Notes: a model not told the origin generated them from the sequence alone. 64,000 nt of DNA from Haloechinothrix halophila YIM 93223 (GCF_000504245.1 NZ_KI632509.1:3267751-3331750), one strand, 5' to 3'. Numbered from the stretch's first letter, positions 8,524-21,183 are shown. Numbers and translations: made by a program.

Positions 8524-9072
8524 TCACGCCGTAGCGAGCACGCAGCCAGCAGCACCGGAAGCTAGATCCGCTGTCACCACATCGATGTCACGGAACCCAG
8601 CACGGGTCAGCGTCGCTGTAAGTCGGCGAGCCGTCGGTATGACCTGATCAGCGGCGAGCGGCTGGTACGGCAGCGCGAACCTCCCGTCTCCGGCAAGGTG
8701 GCGGCGAACGACCGTGAGTTCGGCGTCCGGGCTGCCGCGCAGCAATACCGGCACATGGATGGCGAAGATCGTGTCGAACACCGCTTCACCGAGATCGGCC
8801 GCCTGCAGTGAGGCCAGCTGAAAGCAGGCCAGACCGGACATAACGTGGCGCGCGTTGCGGGAGCGCGCCACGGCGATCATCTTCTCGGAGCGATCGAGCG
8901 CGTGGATGGAACCGCCGTCACCAAGTCGTTCGCACACCAGCGACACCGCGACGCCGTGGCCGCAGCCGATCTCCAGCACCCGGTCATGGGGCTGAATGTC
9001 CAACGTGTCAACTGCCCATTCGGGCCGCTCTGCGGCCTTTGCTCCCACGAGGCGAACGCTACCGCCATCCAC
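8524..9072 (-). CDS. Class I SAM-dependent methyltransferase
   Basis: A protein of about 182 residues with the Rossmann SAM-binding signature VLEIGCGHGVAVSLV (motif I) near residue 35, ALDRSEKMIAVARSRN (motif II) and AVFDTIFAIHVPVLL (motif IV). The substrate is unknown. The start is uncertain: GTG at 9072 (VDGGSVRLVG) or GTG at 9048 are the plausible options, since upstream sequence in the same frame runs into the 21-bp repeat. The gene is bracketed by inverted arrays of that repeat, which could reflect a cassette-like insertion between the unknown gene and hemH. Confidence 0.75.
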   Translation of the reverse strand: MDGGSVRLVGAKAAERPEWAVDTLDIQPHDRVLEIGCGHGVAVSLVCERLGDGGSIHALDRSEKMIAVARSRNARHVMSGLACFQLASLQAADLGEAVFDTIFAIHVPVLLRGSPDAELTVVRRHLAGDGRFALPYQPLAADQVIPTARRLTATLTRAGFRDIDVVTADLASGAAGCVLATA

Positions 9073-9109
9073 CGACGTGCAAGCGCGTGTTCGACTTTGC
9101 GGGCACACC

Positions 9110-9189
9110 GCGAACGGGGAACACGGCGTCCGGAGTGCCAAACACGACGTCCGGAATGCAGGACACAGCGTCCCGAATGCAGGACACGG
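9110..9189 (-). repeat. Second array of the 21-bp intergenic repeat, inverted orientation
   Basis: Read on the minus strand, units contain GTGTCCTGCATTCCG, GTGTTTGGCACTCCG and a diverged copy, spaced exactly 21 bp (9110-9130, 9131-9151, 9152-9172, then 9173-9189). It lies between hemH and the methyltransferase. Together with 8402-8490 it forms an imperfect inverted pair around the methyltransferase. Confidence 0.8.
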
Positions 9190-9199
9190 ACCGCTCGGC

Positions 9200-10258
9200 C
9201 TACTCCCGGCGGGCAGGTGGTTCGCAGCAGCCGGGGGCGCAGGGGGCGCCGTTGGTGGTGCAGCCGCCGCTGGGCACATCGGACAGCCGCCGGGCTGGAG
9301 CGCCGGAGAGCTGCTCGCGCGCGAGTTCGACGACGAGTTCGGCGTAGCGAGAGTCGTCGTTCGGGGTCGCCGCGCGAGCGAAGCCCATGCCAAGTGAAGC
9401 CGCACGTTCGGCGGCTTCGTTGTCCAGGTCCCAGACGACTTCGATGTGGTCAGAGACGAACCCGATCGGACACACCACGACGGCGGGCTCCCCCGCCTCG
9501 TGCAACACGTCGATATGGTCGACGATGTCCGGCTCCAGCCACGGCACCGACGGCGGGCCGGAGCGCGACTGCCACACGACGTCGTACTCGTTCGCGCCAG
9601 TCTCCGCCGCGACCAGCCGCGCCGCCTCCCGGATCTGCCGCGAGTAGCGTCCGCCACCTTCCTCGGGTGGCCCCGCCGCCGCGTCAGCGGAAACCGGGAT
9701 CGAGTGCGCGGTGAACACCAGCCGCGCTCGCTCACCCTGGTCGCCCAGCCGCGCGCGAGCGGCCATCACGGCGTCGGCGAAGCACGCCACGAACAGCGGG
9801 TGGTCGAAGAAATGCCGCAGCTTCACCAGTTCCGGCGCGCCGGGCACCGCCTCCCGAGCGCGAGCGATGTCCTCGTCGTACTGCCGGCACGAGGAGTAGC
9901 CGCCGTAAGCGCTGGTGGGGAACACCAGTGCCCGGCGAACACCATTGGCCGTCATGGCGGCGACGGCGTCCTCGGCATACGGCTGCCAGTTGCGGTTGCC
10001 GAAGTACACCGGCAGCCGGATGCCTTGCGCGTCCAGTTCGGCCTCGACCGCCTTGATGGCGCGGCGGTTCAGCTCGTTGATCGGCGACACCCCACCGAAG
10101 TGGTGGTAGTGCTCCGCGACAGACTCCAGCCGTTCGCGGGGTACTCCCCGTCCCCTGGTCACGTTCTCCAAGAACGGCATCACGTCGTCGGGACCTTCTG
10201 GACCGCCGAAGGACAGCCAGAGCAGCGCGTCAAGGCTCACCGCCCCAGTGTCTCGCAT
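9200..10258 (-). CDS. hemH: Coproporphyrin/protoporphyrin ferrochelatase with [2Fe-2S] ligands
   Basis: Ferrochelatase inserts iron into the porphyrin; in Actinobacteria the substrate is usually coproporphyrin III (CpfC). The 352-residue protein shows [18 protein letters not shown] at the start, [10 protein letters not shown] near 85, the HSIPVS metal-site motif and [20 protein letters not shown]. Cys159, Cys333, Cys340 and Cys344/345 match the spacing of the actinobacterial [2Fe-2S] ligands (C-terminal C-x6-C-x3-CC). It is the last gene of fabG-inhA-hemH, the order known from mycobacteria. An ATG at 10258 is given; a GTG at 10240 ([10 protein letters not shown]) is an alternative. Confidence 0.95.
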   Translation of the reverse strand: MRDTGAVSLDALLWLSFGGPEGPDDVMPFLENVTRGRGVPRERLESVAEHYHHFGGVSPINELNRRAIKAVEAELDAQGIRLPVYFGNRNWQPYAEDAVAAMTANGVRRALVFPTSAYGGYSSCRQYDEDIARAREAVPGAPELVKLRHFFDHPLFVACFADAVMAARARLGDQGERARLVFTAHSIPVSADAAAGPPEEGGGRYSRQIREAARLVAAETGANEYDVVWQSRSGPPSVPWLEPDIVDHIDVLHEAGEPAVVVCPIGFVSDHIEVVWDLDNEAAERAASLGMGFARAATPNDDSRYAELVVELAREQLSGAPARRLSDVPSGGCTTNGAPCAPGCCEPPARRE

Positions 10259-10261
10259 TCG

Positions 10262-11032
10262 CTACTGACCGGTGGCGTGCACCCCGCCGTCGACCATGAT
10301 CATCGACCCGGTCGTGGCGGGCAACCAGTCCGAGAACACCGCGCAGATCGACTTGGCCACCGGGGTCGGGTCCTGGGTGTTCCAGCCGAGCGGGGCGCGG
10401 CCGTCCCAGCCGTCCTCCAGCACCTCGAAACCGGGGATGGACTTGGCGGCCATCGTCTTGACCGGACCGGCTGAGACCAGATTCGCCCTGATCTTCTTCG
10501 GCCCCAGCTCGCGCGCCAGATAGCGGTTCACCGACTCGAGCGCCGCCTTCGAGACACCCATCCAGTTGTAGGCGGGCCAGGCCACGCGCGCGTCGAAGTC
10601 CATGCCGATCACCGACGCGCCCTCGGTCAGCAGCGGCGTGGCCGCCTTGACCAGCGAGGCGTAGGAGTACGCCGAGATCTCCAGCGCGGCGCCGACGTCG
10701 GACCACGGCGCGTCGAGGAAGGGCTTGCCGAGGCAGGTCTCCGGGTTGGCGTACCCGATCGAGTGCAACACACCATCGAGGCCATCGACGTGCTGGCCGA
10801 CCCGGTCGGCCAGCGTCTCGAGGTGCTCGGTGTTCTGCACGTCCAGCTCGACCACCGGCGCTTCCCGCGGCAGCCGCTGCGCGATGCGCTCGACCAGCCG
10901 TATCCGGCCGAAACCGGTGAGCACCACCTGCGCACCCTGTTCTTGGGCCACCTTCGCCGCGTGGAACGCGATCGACGCATCGGTGATCACGCCGGTGATC
11001 AGCAGTCGTTTGCCTTCGAGAAGTCCAGACAC
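10262..11032 (-). CDS. inhA: Enoyl-[ACP] reductase (InhA/FabI)
   Basis: NADH-dependent enoyl-ACP reductase, the last reductive step of each FAS-II elongation cycle. The 256-residue protein has the SDR-like [20 protein letters not shown] cofactor motif, LHSIGYA after strand 4, and the catalytic Tyr/Lys in [11 protein letters not shown], as in mycobacterial InhA. The C-terminus [16 protein letters not shown] is typical of the family. It starts at GTG 11032, 37 bp after fabG, with hemH close behind, implying one operon. Pseudonocardiaceae lack classical mycolic acids, so its role here is probably general FAS-II. Confidence 0.95.
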   Translation of the reverse strand: MSGLLEGKRLLITGVITDASIAFHAAKVAQEQGAQVVLTGFGRIRLVERIAQRLPREAPVVELDVQNTEHLETLADRVGQHVDGLDGVLHSIGYANPETCLGKPFLDAPWSDVGAALEISAYSYASLVKAATPLLTEGASVIGMDFDARVAWPAYNWMGVSKAALESVNRYLARELGPKKIRANLVSAGPVKTMAAKSIPGFEVLEDGWDGRAPLGWNTQDPTPVAKSICAVFSDWLPATTGSMIMVDGGVHATGQ

Positions 11033-11069
11033 CGTGTCTCCAGTTCAGTGGGGTTTGGGTGAGGGTGGA

Positions 11070-11798
<729 letters not shown>

Positions 11799-11800
11799 CT

Positions 11801-11929
11801 ACTCGATGCGTGATGCGAGGCTATCGAGTTACCCGCCAGTCAGGCGGGTGGAGTGGTGTGGGCCATGTCGCACAGTGTGATGACGGGCTTCTTTCCGAGT
11901 CTGGCGCGGGAAAGCAGCCCGTCATCACA
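11801..11929. promoter_or_regulatory. Nested inverted repeats in the fabG leader
   Basis: Three dyads lie upstream of fabG: ACTCGAT/ATCGAGT (11801-11807 and 11823-11829), ACCCGCC/GGCGGGT (11831-11837 and 11843-11849), and a long stem with TGTGATGACGGGCT (11876-11889) pairing with 11916-11929. The last continues inward with CTTTCC/GGAAAG after one mismatch. The first suits a protein operator; the second and third suit RNA hairpins in the fabG 5' leader or a FAS-II regulator site. Confidence 0.6.
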
Positions 11930-11974
11930 CCCCGCACCGGACACCCAGTGCCGCGACCCTGCCATGATTCGGGC

Positions 11975-12448
11975 GTGTTCCGCATCGCCTTCTATCAACC
12001 CGAGATCCCGCCGAACACTGGCAACGCCATCCGGCTTGCCGCCAACACCGGCTGCGAGTTGCACCTCATCGAGCCACTCGGGTTCTCGCTGGCCGCCAAG
12101 CAGCTCAAGCGCGCTGGCCTGGACTACCACGAACTGGCCACCACCCACGTACACGCGGACTTCGACGCGGCGCTGACGGCGTTCGGCGATGCGACGATCT
12201 ACGCCTTCGCCACCCGCGCCAGCCGCTGCTACGCCGACATCGCCTACCAGCCCGGCGACGTGTTGCTGTTCGGTCCGGAGTCCGTTGGCCTGCCGGACGA
12301 GATCGCGCACGCGGACACGATCACCGACCGGGTGACGCTGCCGATGGCGCCGGGCTCGCGCTCACTGAACCTGGCCAACTCGGCGTCCATCGTCGTGTAC
12401 GAGGCCTGGCGGCAGCATGGCTTCGCGGGCGCTGCTGGCACGGCCTGA
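11975..12448 (+). CDS. trmL: tRNA (cytidine(34)-2'-O)-methyltransferase
   Basis: A SPOUT-fold enzyme that 2'-O-methylates the wobble base of certain tRNA-Leu species. The 157-residue length is exactly family-like. FYQPEIPPNTGNAIRLAAN marks motif 1, LLFGPESVGLP motif 2 and LPMAPGSRSLNLANSASIV the knot-forming motif 3. The GTG at 11975 gives VFRIAFYQPEIPPN. The frame stays open upstream to 11768, but that segment is non-coding sequence containing the fabG leader dyads. It is transcribed away from fabG. Confidence 0.93.
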   Translation: MFRIAFYQPEIPPNTGNAIRLAANTGCELHLIEPLGFSLAAKQLKRAGLDYHELATTHVHADFDAALTAFGDATIYAFATRASRCYADIAYQPGDVLLFGPESVGLPDEIAHADTITDRVTLPMAPGSRSLNLANSASIVVYEAWRQHGFAGAAGTA

Positions 12449-12519
12449 CACACCGAGCGGCGCGACCACGGGCGCGAGCGCGGCACCCTAGCGTATGGCG
12501 GCCGCTGGCCCCATGAACC

Positions 12520-13503
12520 TCACGGCAGCCGCTGCCCGATGAACAACGACGCACCCGCCCCGGCGATCAGCGCCAGCGTGCCAAGCGCCAGCCACGGCTT
12601 GCTCGCGTCCGCCTTCTTGATCTCGTAGCCGATCTGCTCACCAAGATCCTCGTAGACCTCGTTCAACTGCCCGCCGGACTCCGCCTTGTAGTACTGGCCG
12701 CCGGAGATCTCCGCGATCTGTTCCATGGCGACGTCGTCCACCTCGACCGGGTACGTCCTGCCCTCGATCTCCACGGTGCCGTGCGACGTCCCGAACGCGA
12801 TCGTCGAGATCGGCACCCCGGCCTCCTCCGCCGCCCGCGCCGCCGTGAACGCGCCACGAGGGTCGTTCATGTTCTCCGTGGGCGAGACCTGCTTGCCGTC
12901 CGCCATCAGCACGATCCGCGCCGGCGGCGGCCCGCTCGGCCCGCCAACGACCGCCGAGAAGCTCTCGATCGACTGCAACGCGGCGAAGATGCCCTCACCC
13001 GTCGCGGTCGACTCAGCCAGCTCCAGATTCTTGATCGCGTCGATGGGGGCTTTGCGGTCGGTGGTCGGCGGAACGAGCACGCTCGCGGTACCCGCGAACG
13101 ACACCACGCCGATGTTCACGCCCGGCGTCATGCCCTGCACGAAGCTCGTCGCGGACCGCTGCGCCGCGACGAGGCGGTTCGGCGAGATGTCGGCGGCTTC
13201 CATCGACAGCGACACGTCAATCACCAGCATCACCGTCGCCCGGTTGCGCGGCACCTTCTGCTCCGCCGTCGGGCCCGCGAGCGCGGTAGTCAGCAGGATC
13301 ACCGCCACGATCAGCAACGCGGCGGGCACGTGCCGGACGAGACCCTGCCTACTCGCCCCGACCCGTTCCAGCAGCGCGAGGTTGGCGAACCGCAACGTCC
13401 GCCTGCGCCGCGACCGCTGCGCGAGCACGTAACCGACCACCAGCAGCCCGGCCACGAGCAACAGCAGGAACCACTCAGGGGAGGTGAACCCCGTCAGGCT
13501 CAT
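12520..13503 (-). CDS. VWA domain membrane protein (BatA-like)
   Basis: A 327-residue protein with an N-terminal hydrophobic helix (residues 10-28), a second near 58-76, and a von Willebrand A domain from about 90 to 290 carrying the metal site DVSLSMEA (DxSxS). A C-terminal transmembrane helix lies near 303-322. It is the third gene of moxR-DUF58-VWA and overlaps the DUF58 stop by four bases (ATGA), implying translational coupling. Such modules are thought to act as chaperone or assembly complexes at the envelope; the exact substrate is unknown. Mycobacteria have the same trio next to inhA. Confidence 0.9.
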   Translation of the reverse strand: MSLTGFTSPEWFLLLLVAGLLVVGYVLAQRSRRRRTLRFANLALLERVGASRQGLVRHVPAALLIVAVILLTTALAGPTAEQKVPRNRATVMLVIDVSLSMEAADISPNRLVAAQRSATSFVQGMTPGVNIGVVSFAGTASVLVPPTTDRKAPIDAIKNLELAESTATGEGIFAALQSIESFSAVVGGPSGPPPARIVLMADGKQVSPTENMNDPRGAFTAARAAEEAGVPISTIAFGTSHGTVEIEGRTYPVEVDDVAMEQIAEISGGQYYKAESGGQLNEVYEDLGEQIGYEIKKADASKPWLALGTLALIAGAGASLFIGQRLP

Positions 13504-14444
13504 CCGACCGCCCCCGACCAGCGGCGCTTACGTTCCACGACGAAGCGCACGGTATCGGCGATCCAGTCCGAGTCAGTACGCAGCACCAGATGCCCGGCCC
13601 CCGCACGCCGTAAGCCCCGCGCCACCTGCTCGCGGTGCGCGCCAGCGGCGGCGGCGAACTCCTTGCGCAGCAACGGCGAGGCATGCACCTCCCGTTGCTT
13701 GCCGGATTCCGGATCGGCCAGCACCACGGTGCCGACGTCAGGCAGGTCGACGTCGCGCGGATCGAGCACCTCGATGCCGATCAGGTCGTGCCGCGCCGAC
13801 AGCGCCCGTAGCGGGCGCTGCCATTCGGTGCCACCGAGGAAGTCCGAGATGACGACGACCAGTCCCCTGCGCCGGGGCGGGCGCCGCAGTTCCTCCACCG
13901 CGGCGGCGAGGTCGCCGTGAGTACCGGTCGGCGCTCGCTCGGTCGTGGCGACGGTCTTGACAAGGCCGCGCGCGTGCGGCAGCCCGCCGCGCGCTGGCAC
14001 CCGCTTGGTGTGCGCGCCCGTTGCGATGAGCGCACCGATCCGGTTGCCGCCACCCCCTGTCAGGTGCGCGATGGCAGCGACGGCGCACACCACGAGGTCA
14101 CGCTTCTCGCACAGCGCGGAGCCGAAGTCGAGGCTCGCGGACAGGTCCGCCACGATCCACGTCTCCAGCTCGCGATCCGCCACGCTGTCGCGGATGTGCG
14201 GTTCGGTGGTGCGCGCGGTGACCGCCCAGTCCATCCGCCGGACGTCGTCACCCGGCTGGTACGGCCGTGCCTCCCCCGGCTCTGAGCCAGGGCCGGGCAC
14301 CAGGCCGAGGTGGTTGCCCTGTAGCAGTCCGTCGAGCCGCCGCCGCACCTCCAGCTCGAGAGTGCGCAGCCCGGCTTCGAGCCGATCGCCGCGCAGCACC
14401 GGCGGCGCCCACGCGGGCCTCGCTCCGTCGTCCATGGCTGCCAT
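13500..14444 (-). CDS. DUF58 domain protein
   Basis: A 314-residue protein of the DUF58 family, a degenerate VWA-like domain found with MoxR ATPases. The signature stretch GSEPGEARPYQPGDDVRRMDW (about 53-73) is followed by ARTTEPHIRD and IVADLSASLDFG. The middle part RRGLVVVISDFLGG looks like a Rossmann strand. It starts with ATG 14444, ten bases after moxR, and its stop overlaps the VWA start. The role is inferred from context: a partner of MoxR in folding or activating an envelope protein. Confidence 0.9.
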   Translation of the reverse strand: MAAMDDGARPAWAPPVLRGDRLEAGLRTLELEVRRRLDGLLQGNHLGLVPGPGSEPGEARPYQPGDDVRRMDWAVTARTTEPHIRDSVADRELETWIVADLSASLDFGSALCEKRDLVVCAVAAIAHLTGGGGNRIGALIATGAHTKRVPARGGLPHARGLVKTVATTERAPTGTHGDLAAAVEELRRPPRRRGLVVVISDFLGGTEWQRPLRALSARHDLIGIEVLDPRDVDLPDVGTVVLADPESGKQREVHASPLLRKEFAAAAGAHREQVARGLRRAGAGHLVLRTDSDWIADTVRFVVERKRRWSGAVG

Positions 14445-14453
14445 GTCGCCGTC

Positions 14454-15515
14454 CTAGCGCGCGGGGGTGCCCGCGGACAGCGGCTGACCGGGAGGCGCCT
14501 GCTGCGGCCGGGCCGAGACCTGCGGCAACGGCACGGTCTGCAACACCCGCGTGATGATGTGATCCAGCGGAACACCGTCGGCCAGCGCGTCGTAGGAGAG
14601 CACCAGCCGGTGCCGCAGCACATCGGGCGCGACATCGACGACGTCTTGCGGCAGCACGTAGTCCCTGCCCCGCACCAGCGCGAGCGCACGCGCGGCGGCG
14701 ATAACGCCGAGGCTGGCACGCGGTGACGCCCCGTAGGACACCCAGCCGGCGACGTCGGTGAGGCCGTGCTCCTGCGGGGTACGGGTGGCCATCACCATCC
14801 GCACCACGTAGTCGACGAGCGCGTGGTGTACGAACACCTGCGAGGCGACGTCCTGCAGGCGCACCAGTTCGGCGGGGCTGAGCACCTCGGCGGGCTCCGG
14901 CGGGTTGACGCCCATCCGGTAGACGATCTCGCGCTCCTCCTCCGCCGTCGGGTACTCGACGATGATCTTGAAGAGGAACCGGTCGCGCTGAGCCTCAGGC
15001 AGTGGGTAGACGCCTTCGTTCTCGATCGGGTTCTGCGTGGCGAGCACCAGGAACGGATCGGGCATGCCGAACGTCTTGCCGCCGATGGAGATGTGCCGCT
15101 CGGCCATCACCTCCAGCATCGCCGACTGCACCTTCGCCGGGGCGCGGTTGATCTCGTCCGCCAGCACGAAGTTGGCCACGACCGGTCCGAGCTCGACGTC
15201 GAACTGTTCCTGGCCCTGTCGATAGATGCGGGTACCGAGGATGTCGGCCGGCACCAGGTCGGGGGTGAACTGCACGCGGGAGAACGAACCGCCGACCACC
15301 TTGGCGAAGGTCTCGACCGCGAGCGTCTTCGCCACGCCGGGCACACCTTCCAGCAACAGGTGCCCCTTGGCGAGCAGGCCGACCAGCATCCGCTCGACCA
15401 GCCGATCCTGGCCAACGATGATGCGCTTGACCTCGACGACGGTCCGCTCGAGCAGTTCGGCGTCCTGCGCGGGTGTCGCCTGCCGCTCAGCCGCCGAGTG
15501 GCCGGATTCGGTCAC
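14454..15515 (-). CDS. moxR: MoxR family AAA+ ATPase
   Basis: A 353-residue AAA+ ATPase. Walker A is EGVPGVAKTLAVE near residue 57, Walker B VLADEINRAP near 117, sensor 1 ATQNPIENEG near 159, and the C-terminal lid includes GASPRASLGVIAAARALAL. It starts at GTG 15515 with GGGAGG upstream. Followed tightly by DUF58 and VWA, it forms the MoxR chaperone module, with an NlpC/P60 endopeptidase nearby as in mycobacterial ripA-moxR1 loci. A link to cell-wall hydrolase maturation is inference. Confidence 0.93.
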   Translation of the reverse strand: MTESGHSAAERQATPAQDAELLERTVVEVKRIIVGQDRLVERMLVGLLAKGHLLLEGVPGVAKTLAVETFAKVVGGSFSRVQFTPDLVPADILGTRIYRQGQEQFDVELGPVVANFVLADEINRAPAKVQSAMLEVMAERHISIGGKTFGMPDPFLVLATQNPIENEGVYPLPEAQRDRFLFKIIVEYPTAEEEREIVYRMGVNPPEPAEVLSPAELVRLQDVASQVFVHHALVDYVVRMVMATRTPQEHGLTDVAGWVSYGASPRASLGVIAAARALALVRGRDYVLPQDVVDVAPDVLRHRLVLSYDALADGVPLDHIITRVLQTVPLPQVSARPQQAPPGQPLSAGTPAR

Positions 15516-15660
15516 GTGTGCCTCCCTCGGATTCTTCTGTCGGGCCCAGCCGTCTCACCCGGTACGCGCACCGGCTGGCCCGCGTGCAGACGCCCCCAGG
15601 TGACGGTTCTGCGCCACCATTCACCGTGACGCACCAGCGGTAATGCCGCTGTGAAGGTCA

Positions 15661-16251
15661 TCAGCCGTGCGCCTCGCGGGCGCGTCGCAGGTCCGCCTCG
15701 GTATCGACGTCGGCTGCCTGCCGCGCCGACGCCCGTACCTCGGTGACGGCCAGCCTGCCCAGCGTCGCATGCAGCGCGGCGTTGGCTGGCTCCGCGGGCA
15801 GCGCGGTACGCAGCGCCTCCGCACGCCATACCCCGGCCAGCCACTGCCGCCGCCCGTCCGGGTCGACCAGCACGGCGCCGTCCGTGTCGTCCGCGTCGGT
15901 GATGGACGCCCACAGCAGCGCGACGATGTCCGCGGTGAGCCCGGCGAGGTCCCCGGCGAGCACGGCCACGTGGCAGTCGGACCGGCAGCCACGCTCACCG
16001 CATCGGGCGAGACCGGCGGCGAGCGCGGCGACCGGACCCGCTCCAGGCGGGTCCTCTTGCGTCCAGTGCACGCCGTCGATGCCCTCCCGTGGCTGGCCGA
16101 CGACGATGATCTCGCGCGCGGCACTCAGCGCATCGACCACCCTGCGCAGCAACGGAATCCCGCCGATGGTCAGCATCGGTTTGTCCACACCGGACAGGCG
16201 TCGGGCGGAGCCGCCCGCGAGCACGATCCCGTACAGAACTGGCTGCGACAT
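15661..16251 (-). CDS. MobA-like nucleotidyltransferase
   Basis: A 196-residue NTP transferase. The N-terminus YGIVLAGGSARRLSGVDKPML is the GT-A LAGGxSxRxGxDK signature of molybdenum-cofactor guanylyltransferases. VLAGDLAGL gives the metal-binding Asp, and DPPGAGPVAALAAGL is typical of MobA. It would attach GMP to molybdopterin. RLSGVDKP replaces the usual RMGxDKA pattern slightly, so related nucleotide transfer to another cofactor is possible. It sits between moxR and the endopeptidase gene, where mycobacteria have none, so it appears to be a lineage-specific insertion in that block. Confidence 0.8.
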   Translation of the reverse strand: MSQPVLYGIVLAGGSARRLSGVDKPMLTIGGIPLLRRVVDALSAAREIIVVGQPREGIDGVHWTQEDPPGAGPVAALAAGLARCGERGCRSDCHVAVLAGDLAGLTADIVALLWASITDADDTDGAVLVDPDGRRQWLAGVWRAEALRTALPAEPANAALHATLGRLAVTEVRASARQAADVDTEADLRRAREAHG

Positions 16252-16294
16252 ACGGCCAGTATCCCCGCCACGGCGCCGCTCGTGTCCCCGAGGC

Positions 16295-17644
16295 TCAGCC
16301 GATCATGCGTACCGCGTACGGGAGGATGTCGCCGTAGCGCACCGGGGTGACCCGCACGTGCATCCCGGACTGCGGCGCCTCGATCATCATCCCGTTGCCG
16401 AGGTACAGCGCGACGTGGTGAATACCGGCGGTGCCCCAGAACAGCATGTCGCCGCGCCGCATCTGCGACAGCGGCACCTTACGCCCCGAGTCGTATTGGT
16501 AGCCGCTGTAGTGCGGCAGCGTCGTCACGCCAGCGAAGGCGTAGATCATCAGCCCCGAGCAGTCGAAGCCGATCTTGTTGTAGTCGCCGTAGCTGTCCGC
16601 GACGCCGTAGTCGCGGATGCCGTAGGTCGGGCCCTGGGTGTTGCCACCGCCCCAGGCGTAGGGCACGCCGAGCTGCGACATCGCGCGGGAGATCACCGTC
16701 TCGACCGACGGTGACGCCGGCGCGGAGGCCTCGGGCGCCGGCGAGCCACCGCTCTGCGCCGCGGCAGCGGCGGCTTGCTGAGCTTCCTCTTCCCGCTTGG
16801 CCTCGAGCCAGTCCTGGTAGCGCTCGCGCTGGTTCTCGAGGCCCTTGACCTGGCGTTGCGCCTGATAGAGCTGTCGCTGTACCGAGTCGCGGTCCTCGGC
16901 GAGTTCCTCGGCGCGGGCCTCCTGGCTGGCACGGGCATCCGTTGCGGCCTGGTACGCCTCGCGCGCCGCCCGTTTGGCCTGCTCGGCCTCGCGCTTCTTC
17001 TCCTCGGCGACCTCGACCGCCTTACGCGCGGCGGCATCGGCGTTGGACTTGGCGACGCGAGCGGTGCTCAGTTCGTCGAGGGCGTCGAGCTGCTTATCGC
17101 TGACCGCTTCGATCAGCTGAGCGCGCAGCAGCACTTCCTCGGGACTCTTCGAGGTGACGTACGCGGACAGCGATCCCATCTTGCTGCCCTGCTGGTAACT
17201 GCCCGCGACGAACTCGTCTGTCTCCTCGCGGGCGGCGTCGACCGCCCGCCCCGCCGTAGTGGCGGACTCGCGCGCCCGCTTGGCGTCGCGCCGAGCCTGT
17301 GCGGCGGCGTCGGCGGCCTCGTCAGCATCGACCCGCGCCTTGTTGGCCAGCTCGAGCTTGCGCGCGACCTCGTTCTCAAGGCTGGTGAGCTTGCTTTCCG
17401 CCTCGGCGAGCTGGCTGGTGAGCTTGCCAACCTGGTTGGCGCGCTCGCGCGCGCTCTCCTTGCTCTCTTCCAGCTCGGAGTCACTCGGGTTCGGGGGTGG
17501 CGGCGGGACGGCGACCGCGGGCGACGCTCCCAGCACGAACGCGAGGCCGGCGGCGACCGCGGCGACCCATCCGGCCGCCGCGGCGAATCCCCCCTTGCCG
17601 CGCTGGCTGTGTTGTGCCCGTTGTCCCCACTGCTGCGCTGACAC
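16295..17644 (-). CDS. Secreted NlpC/P60 peptidoglycan endopeptidase (RipA-like)
   Basis: A 449-residue exported hydrolase. A signal peptide (AAAGWVAAVAAGLAFVLG) is followed by a long Ala/Glu/Arg-rich coiled coil (about 55-300), a Pro/Ala linker and a C-terminal NlpC/P60 domain. The catalytic Cys lies in GFDCSGLMIYAF, His in TAGIHHVALYLG, with Glu/Pro in MMIEAPQSG. It should cut D-Glu-mDAP bonds during cell separation; the coiled coil probably autoinhibits or recruits partners. GTG 17644 is preferred because GGAGG lies 11 bases upstream. Its position next to moxR parallels mycobacterial ripA. Confidence 0.92.
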   Translation of the reverse strand: MSAQQWGQRAQHSQRGKGGFAAAAGWVAAVAAGLAFVLGASPAVAVPPPPPNPSDSELEESKESARERANQVGKLTSQLAEAESKLTSLENEVARKLELANKARVDADEAADAAAQARRDAKRARESATTAGRAVDAAREETDEFVAGSYQQGSKMGSLSAYVTSKSPEEVLLRAQLIEAVSDKQLDALDELSTARVAKSNADAAARKAVEVAEEKKREAEQAKRAAREAYQAATDARASQEARAEELAEDRDSVQRQLYQAQRQVKGLENQRERYQDWLEAKREEEAQQAAAAAAQSGGSPAPEASAPASPSVETVISRAMSQLGVPYAWGGGNTQGPTYGIRDYGVADSYGDYNKIGFDCSGLMIYAFAGVTTLPHYSGYQYDSGRKVPLSQMRRGDMLFWGTAGIHHVALYLGNGMMIEAPQSGMHVRVTPVRYGDILPYAVRMIG

Positions 17645-18340
17645 GACGCTCCACCTCCCGGTCCGACGACCCGCGCGCACTCACTTCTCGCTTGGCAGCA
17701 CGCGTGCACTGCACCGGACTTGTCACTTCAGCAGGCAAACAGTGTCACATGCGGCGCATGCTCACCACTCGTCTCTCTGGTTTGAGAACATCTCACGAGC
17801 CACATCTGTCACAGCCGCATGACACGTCTGACGGACGACGACGCACCTCGCAGCTACCCGTGCGATATGACCGTGGACCTGCGGAAAGTCCCCGTCGCAC
17901 GCTCACGACATCTCTCCCGGCGGAGTGGTTGGGCCAGACGGGCGTCAACGCGCACACGGCGCGCGACGACCCATCGCAATGAAGATCAAGATTCACCCAG
18001 TCGAGCGAGGGCAGGACTGACCCGCGCGGGTGAGACCGAGGACGCTGTCACTGCGTCAGGCGCGGTGACAAGGTCAGCCACCGCGTCCACCGCGGCGATG
18101 GCGTCGTTCACCTCACACCCCGCGCACCCCACCTTGAAACCTAAACCGGACAGGCGTACTGTTTAGTGCGGGTGATCACGGTACGCGGCTCCCGCGTTCG
18201 CCGACGTCTCGCCGGTAGGCGAGACTCACAGCTACGAACCCGACACTGGCTTCCACCGCACCCGTGAGGGCCGCCCAGCCGCACGAGCGAGGGTCGCCCC
18301 ACCTGAGAACTGGACACCGCCGAGCTCGATGGAGACAGAC
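17645..18340. other. 696-bp divergent promoter region without genes
   Basis: This separates the NlpC/P60 gene (minus) from acnA (plus). I see no credible coding frame. A stem-loop with GTGCGA/TCGCAC at 17860-17900 enclosing GGAC/GTCC could form in the endopeptidase leader, and a TGTCA/TGACA dyad lies at 17807-17824. The AcnR-like site is at 18146-18161. I looked for a c-di-AMP riboswitch, common before such endopeptidases, and did not find its conserved core. Confidence 0.6.
18146..18161. promoter_or_regulatory. Putative AcnR operator upstream of acnA
   Basis: CCGGACAGGCGTACTG matches the C. glutamicum AcnR consensus CAGNACNNNCGTACTG, as I recall it, at 12 of 13 defined positions. It is embedded in a 26-bp imperfect palindrome (18141-18166) with CTAAAC and GTTTAG ends. 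It lies 180 bp before the acnA start. A second such site precedes acnR. Confidence 0.7.
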
Positions 18341-21160
<2,820 letters not shown>

Positions 21161-21183
21161 CGGTTCCGCGACATATAGCGGAC

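Noticed and set aside
17645-18340. c-di-AMP (ydaO) riboswitch before the NlpC/P60 gene
   Set aside because: Searched both strands by eye for the conserved core; only a stray GGGTGAATC was found, without the other conserved blocks or pairing.
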